Assembly (NCBI GenBank): GCA_964453995.1
Contig: CAYVQC010000007.1
Coordinates: forward strand, 38,001 to 102,000
Direction of reading: 5' to 3'
DNA from: SKVR01 sp964453995
GTDB lineage: Bacteria; Bacteroidota; Bacteroidia; Bacteroidales; UBA7960
Length of the DNA: 64,000 nucleotides
Shown: in pieces, positions 43,566-52,331 of the stretch
How positions within the stretch are numbered: the first letter of the stretch is position 1
Layout of the letters: every line of letters begins with the position of its first letter
Notes under the pieces: model-generated
The model's input: only the letters and a program-made list of their open reading frames with translations
What the model was told of the DNA's origin: nothing
Databases searched by the model: none
Position numbers and translations under genes: made by a program

Positions 43566-45845
43566 TTAAAAATACTGAATTTCCTCAATAAGCTGTGCGG
43601 GATCCCTTATAAGATGTGGATTCTTGTCAATATGGATTAATCCGCTGATAGATAGTTTTTTTACGGCAAACTTCTGGTTATCGTCCTCGTCGAGATACTT
43701 CACCACCAGCAGGGATCCGATCTTGATAACAAATTTGTTTACATTGGCTGCCACATCGAGCAAAGTGTCGCGCAGGGCTGTAAGGTCCTGGTTTTTGCAC
43801 GGTTTTGAAGCAAAGCATCTGTAGATATCTTCAATGATATCGTAGAGCTCTTTGGTAGTCATTTCTTCCCTGGAATGTGTCATGAATTCGTTGCATCTCA
43901 TTTTGGTTTCTTCATGACTGTAAAGGTCAAGGCCTACCATTTTGGTGAGTTTTATCACTGTATTGTAGCAGTTGATGCTTTCTTCCTTGTTTTTGGTATC
44001 GAACCATGAGATGATGGGTACATACCGGCGAAGCTTCCTCTTTTTATAATCCGAATTGATTGAATTAAAAGAGATATAATCATGGAAGGAGTTTTGCAGG
44101 ATATAGACCTGGTCTTTGAGCCTGAGAATCTCATCGTGGTGCTTGCGTTCCATTTGTTCCAGTTTCTTTTCGTAATACTTGTAGTATTGCTTCATAAACT
44201 GGTTTTGAGGTCCGGCGGCAACCAGACGCTGCCCTTCTTCGGTATCCAGGAACTGATTGAAATTCTCGATGAATTTATCGGCAATTTTTTCCGCCTGTTT
44301 GTTGTAAGCCGATTCGTATTTCCAGGTATTTTTCGGGTTAAGGATGAGAGAATCCACGCCTTTGACCTCCAGTGGTATGTTTAATCCGAAGGGAACAATT
44401 TCTTCAGTTTCGGCATGATCCAATGAACCATCCAGGATAGCCCTGATGATGTTGCGGGTAGACTCCAGGTCTATCCTTTGGCCAATGCCATAGGGCCCGC
44501 CGATCCAGCCTGTGTTTACAAGGTAAGCGGTAGCACCATGTTTTTTCATCTTATCGGCCAGTTGCCTTGCATACACCGTGGGGTGCAACAAAAGAAAGGC
44601 AGCCCCAAAAGCCGATGAGAAGGTGGGCAATGGTTCTTTTACGCCTCGCTCGGTACCGGCCAGCTTGCTGGTATAGCCACTCAGGAAATAATACATAGCC
44701 TGATCGCGCGAAAGTCTGGAAACGGGTGGAAGTACACCAAAAGCATCAGCAGTAAGGAAGATGATCTTTTTGGGGTGAGTTCCTTTGCTTACGGGTTTTA
44801 CAATGTTTTCGATATGGTGAATAGGGTAGGAGACCCTGGTGTTTTCAGTCTTTGATGTGTCATAAAAATTGATCTCCCCATTCTTTGGATTGTACACCAC
44901 ATTTTCCAGCAGGGCATTTTTGCGAATGGCATTGTAAATATCGGGTTCCTTTTCCGGATTGAGGTTGATGCACTTGGCATAGCATCCGCCTTCAAAATTG
45001 AAAATACCCTCATCATCCCAACCGTGCTCATCATCGCCGATAAGATAGCGTTCAGGATCGGCCGAAAGAGTGGTTTTGCCTGTGCCTGATAAGCCAAAGA
45101 AAATAGCTGTGTCGCCGTTTTTTCCCATGTTGGCCGAGCAGTGCATCGAGGCTATACCTTTCAGGGGAAGGTAATAATTCATGATGGAGAAAAATCCTTT
45201 TTTGATTTCTCCTCCATACCATGTACCACCGATGAGCGACATTTTATCTTTCAGGTTAAAAGCGACATACACATCGGAATTGAGGTTTTGCTCTTCCCAT
45301 TTTTCATTGATGGTTTTACAGGCATTGAGCATTACAAAATCGGGTTCAAAATCAACGAGCTCTTCGTCAGTGGGCCTGATGAACATATTTTTCACAAAAT
45401 GGGCCATCCAGGCTACCTCTGTGATAACCCTGATTTTCATGCGTGAATTTTCATTGGCACCACAAAAGGCATCCATCACATAAAGCTTTTTACCATCAAA
45501 TTGCTTCAGAGTGGTTTCCCTTAGTTCTTCCCACACCTGCTCTGAAATGGGATGATTGTCGGAGCGTTTGGCGTTGGGTCCGGCCCACCAGATATTGTCT
45601 TTGGTGGAATCTTCCTTTACAATATACTTATCTTTGGGCGAGCGACCGGTAAAAATGCCCGTATCAACAGCTACCGCACCGGTATTGGTTTCAAATCCTC
45701 TTTCAAACTCCCTCAGGGAAGGATCCGTTTCGTGTTCGAAAAGTTCATCATAGGAAAGATTATAAAAAATCTTAGGTGTGTTTTTAATCCCATAGCGGGA
45801 AAGATCCGGTGGAAGGATCCGGATCGCTTCTACTTTTTGGTTCAT
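43566..45845 (-). CDS. pckA: ATP-type phosphoenolpyruvate carboxykinase fused to a 213-residue C-terminal extension
   Basis: 759 residues from the ATG at 45845. A TTG 20 codons further up lies inside a TAATTTTG promoter element, so it is rejected. Residues 1-547 are a complete PckA: DTGIFTGRSPKDKYIV, MHCSANMG, the ATP loop GLSGTGKTTLS (from 251), the metal-binding LIGDDEHGWDDEG and the NTGWIGGPYG region, ending VAAGPQ where PckA normally stops (about 540 residues). The extra part is a charged coiled coil (YYKYYEKKLEQMERKHHDEI) and a mixed alpha/beta tail with two DE-rich turns. I do not recognise the tail. The enzyme converts oxaloacetate to PEP for gluconeogenesis, or the reverse in fermentation; the tail could regulate, oligomerise or localise it. 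Confidence 0.92.
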   Translation of the reverse strand: MNQKVEAIRILPPDLSRYGIKNTPKIFYNLSYDELFEHETDPSLREFERGFETNTGAVAVDTGIFTGRSPKDKYIVKEDSTKDNIWWAGPNAKRSDNHPISEQVWEELRETTLKQFDGKKLYVMDAFCGANENSRMKIRVITEVAWMAHFVKNMFIRPTDEELVDFEPDFVMLNACKTINEKWEEQNLNSDVYVAFNLKDKMSLIGGTWYGGEIKKGFFSIMNYYLPLKGIASMHCSANMGKNGDTAIFFGLSGTGKTTLSADPERYLIGDDEHGWDDEGIFNFEGGCYAKCINLNPEKEPDIYNAIRKNALLENVVYNPKNGEINFYDTSKTENTRVSYPIHHIENIVKPVSKGTHPKKIIFLTADAFGVLPPVSRLSRDQAMYYFLSGYTSKLAGTERGVKEPLPTFSSAFGAAFLLLHPTVYARQLADKMKKHGATAYLVNTGWIGGPYGIGQRIDLESTRNIIRAILDGSLDHAETEEIVPFGLNIPLEVKGVDSLILNPKNTWKYESAYNKQAEKIADKFIENFNQFLDTEEGQRLVAAGPQNQFMKQYYKYYEKKLEQMERKHHDEILRLKDQVYILQNSFHDYISFNSINSDYKKRKLRRYVPIISWFDTKNKEESINCYNTVIKLTKMVGLDLYSHEETKMRCNEFMTHSREEMTTKELYDIIEDIYRCFASKPCKNQDLTALRDTLLDVAANVNKFVIKIGSLLVVKYLDEDDNQKFAVKKLSISGLIHIDKNPHLIRDPAQLIEEIQYF

Positions 45846-45902
45846 AAGTTTTTTTTTGACAGCAGACTGTTCGCTAAGTTTAACAATGTGTTTTGATGCC
45901 GC

Positions 45903-45910
45903 CAAAATTA
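45903..45910 (-). promoter_or_regulatory. Promoter -7 element of pckA
   Basis: TAATTTTG followed by G on the minus strand, 58 bp before the ATG chosen for pckA. It overlaps the TTG at 45905, making that codon an unlikely start. Confidence 0.45.
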
Positions 45911-46018
45911 TAAAAAAACATACTAAGCTCGTAAATCATTCAATAAAATTGGCGATTATTATTTTTTAATGCAATATTGTCTAAACTTCACTTACAGCTA
46001 AAATGTTTATGGGTTACA

Positions 46019-46165
46019 ATGAAAGTCATACCTTTTTCCTGGGTATTATTTGTTTCCGGCATCGTTTCCTGCACCATTCTGGATTTTAAACAGGTAAAAA
46101 TGAACTGGCCGGAGGTGATCTATCGCAGTAAAAAATGCAGGAAACCAAAATCAATTATTGTATGA
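46019..46165 (+). CDS. Possible 48-residue lipoprotein ahead of the photolyase gene
   Basis: A short frame whose start resembles a lipoprotein signal: MKVIPFSWVLFVSGIVSC, with a hydrophobic core and a Cys at residue 18 (lipobox-like GIVSC). The remaining 30 residues are basic. Its stop overlaps the ATG of the photolyase homologue as ATGA, the geometry of translational coupling. It has no recognised relatives and could be chance. If untranslated, the stretch is simply the leader of the next gene. Confidence 0.3.
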   Translation: MKVIPFSWVLFVSGIVSCTILDFKQVKMNWPEVIYRSKKCRKPKSIIV

Positions 46166-47640
46166 AGAAAGCAAGTATTATATTTCCGCACCAGTTATTC
46201 GAAACATCACCTCTGCCGCTTAATAACAGTGAGGTTTTCCTGGTAGAAGAGCAGTTGTTTTTTAAGCAGTATTCTTTTCACAAGCAGAAAATTGCACTGA
46301 TGCGGGCAGCCATGAAGTTTTACGAAAACTGGCTCGCCGACAAGGGTGTAACGCGCATGCAATATATCTCTGCCGGCAACGAAGGTGATACTATTGGTTC
46401 TTTACTAATACAATTTAAGAAGCAAGGGATTGATAAGCTTCACTATATTGATCCCGTTGATACCTGGTTGGAAAAACGTATTCAGCAGGGTTGTGAAAAG
46501 GAGGGTATTCATGCAGAAAAGTACCCTACACCTATGTTTCTCAATAGCATGAATGACTTGGAGGAGTATTTTGCAGATACAAAGAAGTTCTATCAAACAG
46601 ACTTTTATATAGCACAGCGGAAAAAGAGAAATATTTTGCTGGATGAAAACAACAAGCCCCTGGGAGGCAAATGGAGTTTTGATGCAGAAAACCGGAAACG
46701 GTTTCCCCGAGGCAAAAAAATACCCAAAATAAACTACCCCATGGCAACACCCTTTCACAAGGAAGCAGTGGAATATGTGGATGGGCATTTTGGAGCAAAC
46801 CCGGGAGAGTTGAACGGGAAACCGCTTTATCCCGTTACTTTCCAACAGGCCCGGGAGTGGATGCAGCAATTTTTCAGGGAGCGGTTTTACCATTTTGGCA
46901 CCTATGAAGATGCAATGGTGGCCGACCAGGGAATTTTGTATCACAGTGTATTATCACCTGCTCTCAATACAGGATTGCTTACCCCCCAGGTGGTACTTGA
47001 TGAAGCCATTGCTTTCGCCTCAGAAAACGAAATACCCCTGAATTCGCTGGAAGGGTTTGTGCGTCAGGTGTTGGGCTGGCGTGAGTTTATAAGAGCAGTA
47101 TACGTGTTAAAAGGAACAGAGGAGCGTACCCGCAATTTCTGGGGCTTTAAAAGAAAAATCCCCGATTCGTTTTATAAAGCAACAACGGGGATTGATCCCC
47201 TGGATCAGGTGATCAGGAAAGTGTTGAAAACAGGCTACTGCCACCATATTGAGCGACTGATGGTACTGGGAAATTTTATGCTGTTGTGCGAATTTGATCC
47301 TGACGAGGTTTACCGGTGGTTTATGGAAATGTTTATTGATGCATGGGACTGGGTAATGGTTCCCAATGTTTACGGTATGAGCCAGTTTGCCGATGGTGGC
47401 ATTATGGCTACTAAACCTTATATCAGTGGCAGCAACTACCTGGCAAAGATGAGCGATTTTTCAAAGGGTGAATGGCAAAAAGTATGGGATGGATTGTTCT
47501 GGCGGTTTTTGCACGAGCACCGAAGTTTCTTTAAACAAAATTACCGCCTGGCCATGCTAATAAGCAATTTTGATAAAATGAATAAGGAAAAACAAAAACA
47601 ACATCTCAATACGGCAGAACGTTTCCTTGATAAATTATAA
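46162..47640 (+). CDS. Cryptochrome/photolyase-related protein (DPRP/PhrB-like), without the cluster cysteines
   Basis: 492 residues from the ATG at 46162. The N-terminus (KASIIFPHQLFE) and the block FVRQVLGWREFIRAVY, then YCHHIERLMVLGNFMLL and WVMVPNVYGMSQFADGG, match the prokaryotic (6-4) photolyase/FeS-BCP family, FAD enzymes that repair UV lesions or sense light. Members bind a 4Fe-4S cluster through one Cys before the HH helix and three in the loop after MSDY. Here MSDF (430-433) is followed by only 11 residues before LFW, with no Cys, and the helix before C-HH has none in the expected place. A flavin reductase gene follows. Confidence 0.85.
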   Translation: MKKASIIFPHQLFETSPLPLNNSEVFLVEEQLFFKQYSFHKQKIALMRAAMKFYENWLADKGVTRMQYISAGNEGDTIGSLLIQFKKQGIDKLHYIDPVDTWLEKRIQQGCEKEGIHAEKYPTPMFLNSMNDLEEYFADTKKFYQTDFYIAQRKKRNILLDENNKPLGGKWSFDAENRKRFPRGKKIPKINYPMATPFHKEAVEYVDGHFGANPGELNGKPLYPVTFQQAREWMQQFFRERFYHFGTYEDAMVADQGILYHSVLSPALNTGLLTPQVVLDEAIAFASENEIPLNSLEGFVRQVLGWREFIRAVYVLKGTEERTRNFWGFKRKIPDSFYKATTGIDPLDQVIRKVLKTGYCHHIERLMVLGNFMLLCEFDPDEVYRWFMEMFIDAWDWVMVPNVYGMSQFADGGIMATKPYISGSNYLAKMSDFSKGEWQKVWDGLFWRFLHEHRSFFKQNYRLAMLISNFDKMNKEKQKQHLNTAERFLDKL

Positions 47641-47859
47641 TCCTGCAATACGGGTTTTTACCAGCAGTTTGATTTACAGTTCTACTGTTTTCAATGATCT
47701 TACAGGCTGCAGCAGCAAAACTGCCAGGAAGCATCAAAGCCAACCCTGGCAATCAAACACGCAGGTTGAATTTATTTTCCGTAAAACACCCATGAAACAA
47801 CTTTTTTGTTTTTGTACCTTTCGAACATATTTTTTTATACAGAATAAAAAATTATCATT

Positions 47860-48444
47860 ATGAGCAGCAAAATAGCCTTTGGCCCTCAAAAGATTTTATT
47901 CCCAATGCCCGTGAGTCTTGTTGTAACAGGAACCATGGAAAAATCAAATATCGTAACCATTGCCTGGGTGAGCCTTCTTACCAGTGCACCTCCTACACTT
48001 GGAATATCGGTGGGTTCAAAAGGATATACTGCCGATCGCATTATCGCCAATGGGCATTTTACCGTAAATATTGCCAGTGCCGATATCATGAAGCAAGCTG
48101 ATTTTTGTGGTATCACTTCGGGAAGGGATACAGATAAATTTAAGGTGACAGGGCTTACCAGGCTTGCGTCAAAGCATATTGCTTCACCCATCATTAAGGA
48201 ATGTCCACTCAACATCGAATGCGAGCTTACAGAACACGCAAAGGTAGGGCACACGTGGCATTTTGTAGGAAAAATTCTTGATATACATATGGATTCTGAT
48301 AAGCTTACCGATAAGGAAAACCCGGGGTCATATATTACGGAGCTTATGAATCCGTTGGTTTATATGGGTGGAGCAAGAGAGTACAGAACCCTGGGGCAGA
48401 AAATCGGCGATGCATATCAAATAGGAAAAGATTTGAAAAAGTGA
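47860..48444 (+). CDS. Flavin reductase-like FMN-binding protein
   Basis: 194 residues, the split-barrel fold of the flavin reductase family: KILFPMPVSLVVTG, then NIVTIAWVSLLTSAPPTLGISVG, a block shared by FMN-binding reductases, and the ANGHFTVNI strand. It binds FMN and reduces a flavin or another small acceptor with NAD(P)H. It lies 219 bp after the photolyase homologue on the same strand; the gap holds no clear gene, so joint action is only a possibility. Confidence 0.9.
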   Translation: MSSKIAFGPQKILFPMPVSLVVTGTMEKSNIVTIAWVSLLTSAPPTLGISVGSKGYTADRIIANGHFTVNIASADIMKQADFCGITSGRDTDKFKVTGLTRLASKHIASPIIKECPLNIECELTEHAKVGHTWHFVGKILDIHMDSDKLTDKENPGSYITELMNPLVYMGGAREYRTLGQKIGDAYQIGKDLKK

Positions 48445-48619
48445 AATAGTGGATCAATCTTAATATCTTAATGAGAATTTATTAAATAAAGACAAGTAGA
48501 TTATAAATTACGACAAGGGTTGATTTCAGCCTTTTTTGTGAAGTGGTTTAATAATTTATTATAATTTGTAAATATATTTAGTTTGTTGTTAAAATGACCA
48601 GTTGTGTCAGTTTATTTAG

Positions 48620-48627
48620 TAATTTTG
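48620..48627 (+). promoter_or_regulatory. Promoter -7 element of the pentapeptide-repeat gene
   Basis: TAATTTTG followed by T, with a TTG 15 bp upstream, 27 bp before the ATG. Confidence 0.45.
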
Positions 48628-48654
48628 TGTTTATAATAACTATATGGCTAAGAG

Positions 48655-49230
48655 ATGGAAGAAAACAAAGAACGGTACTTAACTGACAAAGATTTGTGGA
48701 ATTTGATTGCCCAAAGTTCGGTGGGTGATGCCTACCGGCCATTAAACCTCAGGGGGGCTGTTTTAACCGGAGCCAACCTCGCCGGCGCCGATCTTTCAGG
48801 GGCTAATTTTTCAAAAGCAGAATTAAGGGGGGCAAATCTACAGGGCGCAAATCTCTCCGGCGCTTTTCTTGCCAATGCAGATCTCACAGGAGCTAATCTT
48901 GCCAATGCTACCCTGGAGGGAAGTGTGTTGGCTTCGGCTGTTTTATTTTCTGCCATTCTTGATGATGCAGATCTCTCGGATGCTAATCTCTCCGATACTG
49001 ATCTTACCAAAATCAGTGCTGTAAATTGCGATTTTGAAAGGGCTGATCTGTCACAGTCTGTACTCAGGCACGCCAGCCTTATCCGTGCCAACCTTTTTAA
49101 AGCAAACCTCAGCGGCGCTGATCTCACAGGATCTGACCTGCTGGAGGCCAACCTGAATAAAACCTATTTCAATGACACAAAAATGGATGATATTATCAAC
49201 CTGGAACGTGCTGTTGGCTACAAAGGTTGA
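48655..49230 (+). CDS. Pentapeptide-repeat protein
   Basis: 191 residues. After a helical N-terminus (about 1-35) come roughly 25 tandem A(D/N)LxG-type pentapeptides (residues about 36-180, for example ANLAGADLSGANF), which form a right-handed quadrilateral beta-helix. A central run with S at the last position (DLSDANLSDTDL) is followed by less regular units. Such proteins vary in role: topoisomerase protection (Qnr type), envelope or unknown. No signal peptide is visible, so it is probably cytoplasmic. The function is unassigned. Confidence 0.9.
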   Translation: MEENKERYLTDKDLWNLIAQSSVGDAYRPLNLRGAVLTGANLAGADLSGANFSKAELRGANLQGANLSGAFLANADLTGANLANATLEGSVLASAVLFSAILDDADLSDANLSDTDLTKISAVNCDFERADLSQSVLRHASLIRANLFKANLSGADLTGSDLLEANLNKTYFNDTKMDDIINLERAVGYKG

Positions 49231-49319
49231 TTCACACTACGCTTTTTAAGAACCCTTCCTGTTGAAGAACAGCGCACTTTTCCGCGGCAGGTTTACACGT
49301 CTGAGTGCTGCTGTCCTGT

Positions 49320-52292
49320 TTATCTTCTGATGATTTTTGATAGAATGGTTTTTTCTCCCTGGCGGGCAATTACAACCAGAAATCCTTTGGGATACCTTTC
49401 CAGGTTGATCCTGACAAGGTTTGCTGCAGCAGTATTGCTGTGCAGGTATTTTTTACCTTTGGGGTCAAGGATAGTGATCTCAAGAGGTGCATCTGTTTCC
49501 CAACCTGCGTATTGCAGGTAAACATAATCCCGGGCCGGGTTGGGGAATACCTGCCATGAGTCTGCCATTGCAACTTGAGGTTGGGTGGGTACCTCTATAC
49601 TGATTTTCAGTGGATCGGAAATGAAAATCGTGATACCACCTAGCTGTTGCTGGCCGGGGTGGATATAGAGTACTTCAGATATTGCAGTATCAAAGCCTGG
49701 CAATTCGGCTTTTACAACATAATTACCATAGGGAAGATTTCTGAAAGAAAAGCTACCGGTATGATCGGTAAGGGTATATCCGTAAATTTTTCTCATGCTT
49801 AGGCTGTACAGCAACATGGTGACATTGGAAAGTCCTTGTAAGCAATTGTCATGGGTCTCTCCCTGAAACCACTGGCTGCACCATGGTATCAGATCGCTGT
49901 AGGTTTGATCGGGCAATGTAAAATGGCCGCTGATATGGCCATTCCCTTCGGGCAGTTGGTAATCCTTTTCAACAAGCATGATATCAAGTTCCCGAATATC
50001 TCCATTGAGATCATGCACAAAAGCTTCCTGCCAGTTTATATGAGCTGGGTGGTAGGTAGCAATGAAATTTGAATTTCCCAAGGTGTCAGTGGGGGCATAG
50101 AAAAGATAGGTTCCTTCAAACAGGGCAGGGAAGAAAAACTGCCCCTGCTCATCAGTAAATGTAAGGGAAGAATAGCCTGATACTTCAGTTTCTTTAAACA
50201 GGACAGCTACTACCGGGTTGTTGGGCTGAGGCTGGTTTTCTCCCCATACCCGACCCTGTACGCTGAAATTTTCACGAATGGAAATCTTCACCGAATCCCT
50301 TACCGGTTCGCAATAGGATGATGATGCTTCAAGGTAAAGCGTTACTTCGCCGTTTTCAACATCAGCCAGTCCGGGAATATAAAGTGTATTCAGATTGCCT
50401 GGTATCACAAATATCCCATCTCCGCTACTGGTCCATTGCAATTGGTCATAGTACATTGCCGAAGCATTCTGTGTACTGTAACTTTCGCCTGTGGCAATAA
50501 TGGTATTCTGGCCTGCATCAGCAAAGGGTAATGGAGCCAGGGTAAGCACCAGGCTATCTGTTCTGGCTATTTCTCCTGTAAATGCTATCAGTGTGATTAC
50601 TACTTCTCCATTTTCTTTATCAGCAGGACCTGGAACATAGTCCGTTTGCAACTGGTGGGGTTGAGAAAAAGTTCCATCACCTGCGGTGATCCACAGCAGG
50701 GAATCTGTTGCAGGGGGCAATGTGCTTTTCTCCAAACTCACAAACGACTGCGATACACATACTACTGTATCGTTGCCGGCCCAGGGGACAAAGGTTACAA
50801 AGGCAAAAGCACTTTCGTTACCGCTCAATTGTGGATTCCCGTTGCTTGCGACAGTATCAGCAGCCGTTACGGCAAATTGAAGGGTAGAATGCCCTTGTAC
50901 AATATATTCTGTGTCTGAAGTAATCTCCGATGACTGACTGAAGGAATAATCTTCAAAATCTCCAAAATATACTTTATAACCTGCCAGATCCTTTTCCGGA
51001 TTGGGACGCCAGCTAATTCGTGTAAAACTGTTGATGTACTGGGCAACAGGATTGGCAGGTGGAGAAACAGGTGCCATAGTATTAGCTTCATCAAGAATGG
51101 GCTGATGGCTGAAAATACCGTATTCTGCATTGTCGTTTCCATCATAGAGCATCCGCATTATGAGGCTGTCATTTAGGGTATTCCAGTAGTTGTAGGGGAT
51201 ATTAAAGTCTAAAGGGGTGAGGTTTTGTACCAGAGCCGAATCCGTCAGGTTATTCAAGATATTATTTTGATGCAGGGCCACTTCCAGCCCTTCCACAATG
51301 CTCACAGCCCAGGTTGTATTTGCGGCAAAGGTATTATTGGTGATGGAGATATTTTGAGTGTTATTTCTTATGCTCAATCCTTCGCGATTTTCATATACGA
51401 TATTATTATCGAAAACATCTGCCACAGACCCTGCAATGGCTGCAGCAGTAGTATTTCTCCAAAATATATTGTTGCTGATCACTGATGAATCCATGGCAGC
51501 ATAAAGGCCAAAACCATCAGAGGTGCTTCCATTGTACATAATAATATTCCTGCGGATATGGGCATGCCCACTACCACCCTGGCTGCTGTTGAAAAGCCAT
51601 ATCCCATGCAGTCCGTCGCGAATTATATTGTCTTCTACCACATTGTTGGGGCAGGCACCATGATTGTTGTTTTGTATGTTTATATTGGTGGTGTGATTGC
51701 TGAAAAAGTTTCCCCTTACAATATTGTTGGCTGACTGGTTTCCGGGGTCAGCGGCAAAAATCTCAAGGCCAAGAAAATTATCGGTGATACGATTACTCTC
51801 GATGGTACAATTGGAGCTGTTGATCATTGAGATTCCCATGAAAAAATTACCATGAAGATGGCTGTTACGTATGATGATATTTCGTCCTGATATGATCCTG
51901 ATGCCATAAATTGCCTGCTGCAGCAATGCGTGTTCAATCACAATATCTCCCGGGTTAACCACCGAGCTGATAACAATTCCATTCCAGTTCCAACTCTCAT
52001 CCCCTGCATGATTGGGAAGCAGAAATACCGAATCAGTTGCTGTTCCTGTGATGTGAAGTTTACCCCCTTCAATATTAATTCCTCTTCCCTGATTGAACCG
52101 GACGGTTGTTCCTTCTTCAATGTGAAGTGTAATGTTGTGATATACTATAATGTTGTCGGTTACAATATAAGTATTGTCATTGGTCCAGGTGGTATTGCCC
52201 GTAAGAATTCCACCTACCTCAATGGTAGAGCCCCTGGCGGTAAAGATATTCAGAATGATTACCATCAATATGACCAAGGTCTTTTTTACCAT
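49320..52292 (-). CDS. Secreted parallel beta-helix protein with T9SS type A sorting domain
   Basis: 990 residues. A signal peptide (LVILMVIILNIFTARG) is followed by NosD-like parallel beta-helix repeats rich in N-x-I-x-N (about 50-380), a fibronectin-like segment (about 400-495), two similar Ig-like domains (AGNDTVVCVSQSFVSLE and AGQNTIIATGESYS, about 500-680), carboxypeptidase-regulatory-like Ig domains (about 680-900), and a C-terminal type A sorting domain (WQVFPNPARDYVYLQY, then a final IIRR). It should be exported by T9SS and attached to the surface or released. It is the last gene after ECF sigma, FecR and STN-barrel genes, so it may be their output. The ligand is unknown. Confidence 0.9.
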   Translation of the reverse strand: MVKKTLVILMVIILNIFTARGSTIEVGGILTGNTTWTNDNTYIVTDNIIVYHNITLHIEEGTTVRFNQGRGINIEGGKLHITGTATDSVFLLPNHAGDESWNWNGIVISSVVNPGDIVIEHALLQQAIYGIRIISGRNIIIRNSHLHGNFFMGISMINSSNCTIESNRITDNFLGLEIFAADPGNQSANNIVRGNFFSNHTTNINIQNNNHGACPNNVVEDNIIRDGLHGIWLFNSSQGGSGHAHIRRNIIMYNGSTSDGFGLYAAMDSSVISNNIFWRNTTAAAIAGSVADVFDNNIVYENREGLSIRNNTQNISITNNTFAANTTWAVSIVEGLEVALHQNNILNNLTDSALVQNLTPLDFNIPYNYWNTLNDSLIMRMLYDGNDNAEYGIFSHQPILDEANTMAPVSPPANPVAQYINSFTRISWRPNPEKDLAGYKVYFGDFEDYSFSQSSEITSDTEYIVQGHSTLQFAVTAADTVASNGNPQLSGNESAFAFVTFVPWAGNDTVVCVSQSFVSLEKSTLPPATDSLLWITAGDGTFSQPHQLQTDYVPGPADKENGEVVITLIAFTGEIARTDSLVLTLAPLPFADAGQNTIIATGESYSTQNASAMYYDQLQWTSSGDGIFVIPGNLNTLYIPGLADVENGEVTLYLEASSSYCEPVRDSVKISIRENFSVQGRVWGENQPQPNNPVVAVLFKETEVSGYSSLTFTDEQGQFFFPALFEGTYLFYAPTDTLGNSNFIATYHPAHINWQEAFVHDLNGDIRELDIMLVEKDYQLPEGNGHISGHFTLPDQTYSDLIPWCSQWFQGETHDNCLQGLSNVTMLLYSLSMRKIYGYTLTDHTGSFSFRNLPYGNYVVKAELPGFDTAISEVLYIHPGQQQLGGITIFISDPLKISIEVPTQPQVAMADSWQVFPNPARDYVYLQYAGWETDAPLEITILDPKGKKYLHSNTAAANLVRINLERYPKGFLVVIARQGEKTILSKIIRR

Positions 52293-52331
52293 ATTATTAC
52301 AATATAAAGTTGATATACAGATAATACTTTA

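Noticed and set aside
44082..44384. Plus-strand frame opposite the pckA extension
   Set aside because: It was considered as evidence that the extension is really a gene on the other strand. The minus-strand frame is continuous with pckA and followed by its terminator, and the plus-strand frame has no start context or homology.
47627..47863. 78-codon plus-strand frame between the photolyase homologue and the flavin reductase
   Set aside because: It begins within the end of one gene and ends on the start of the next, has a random composition and no signal, so it is probably spacer.
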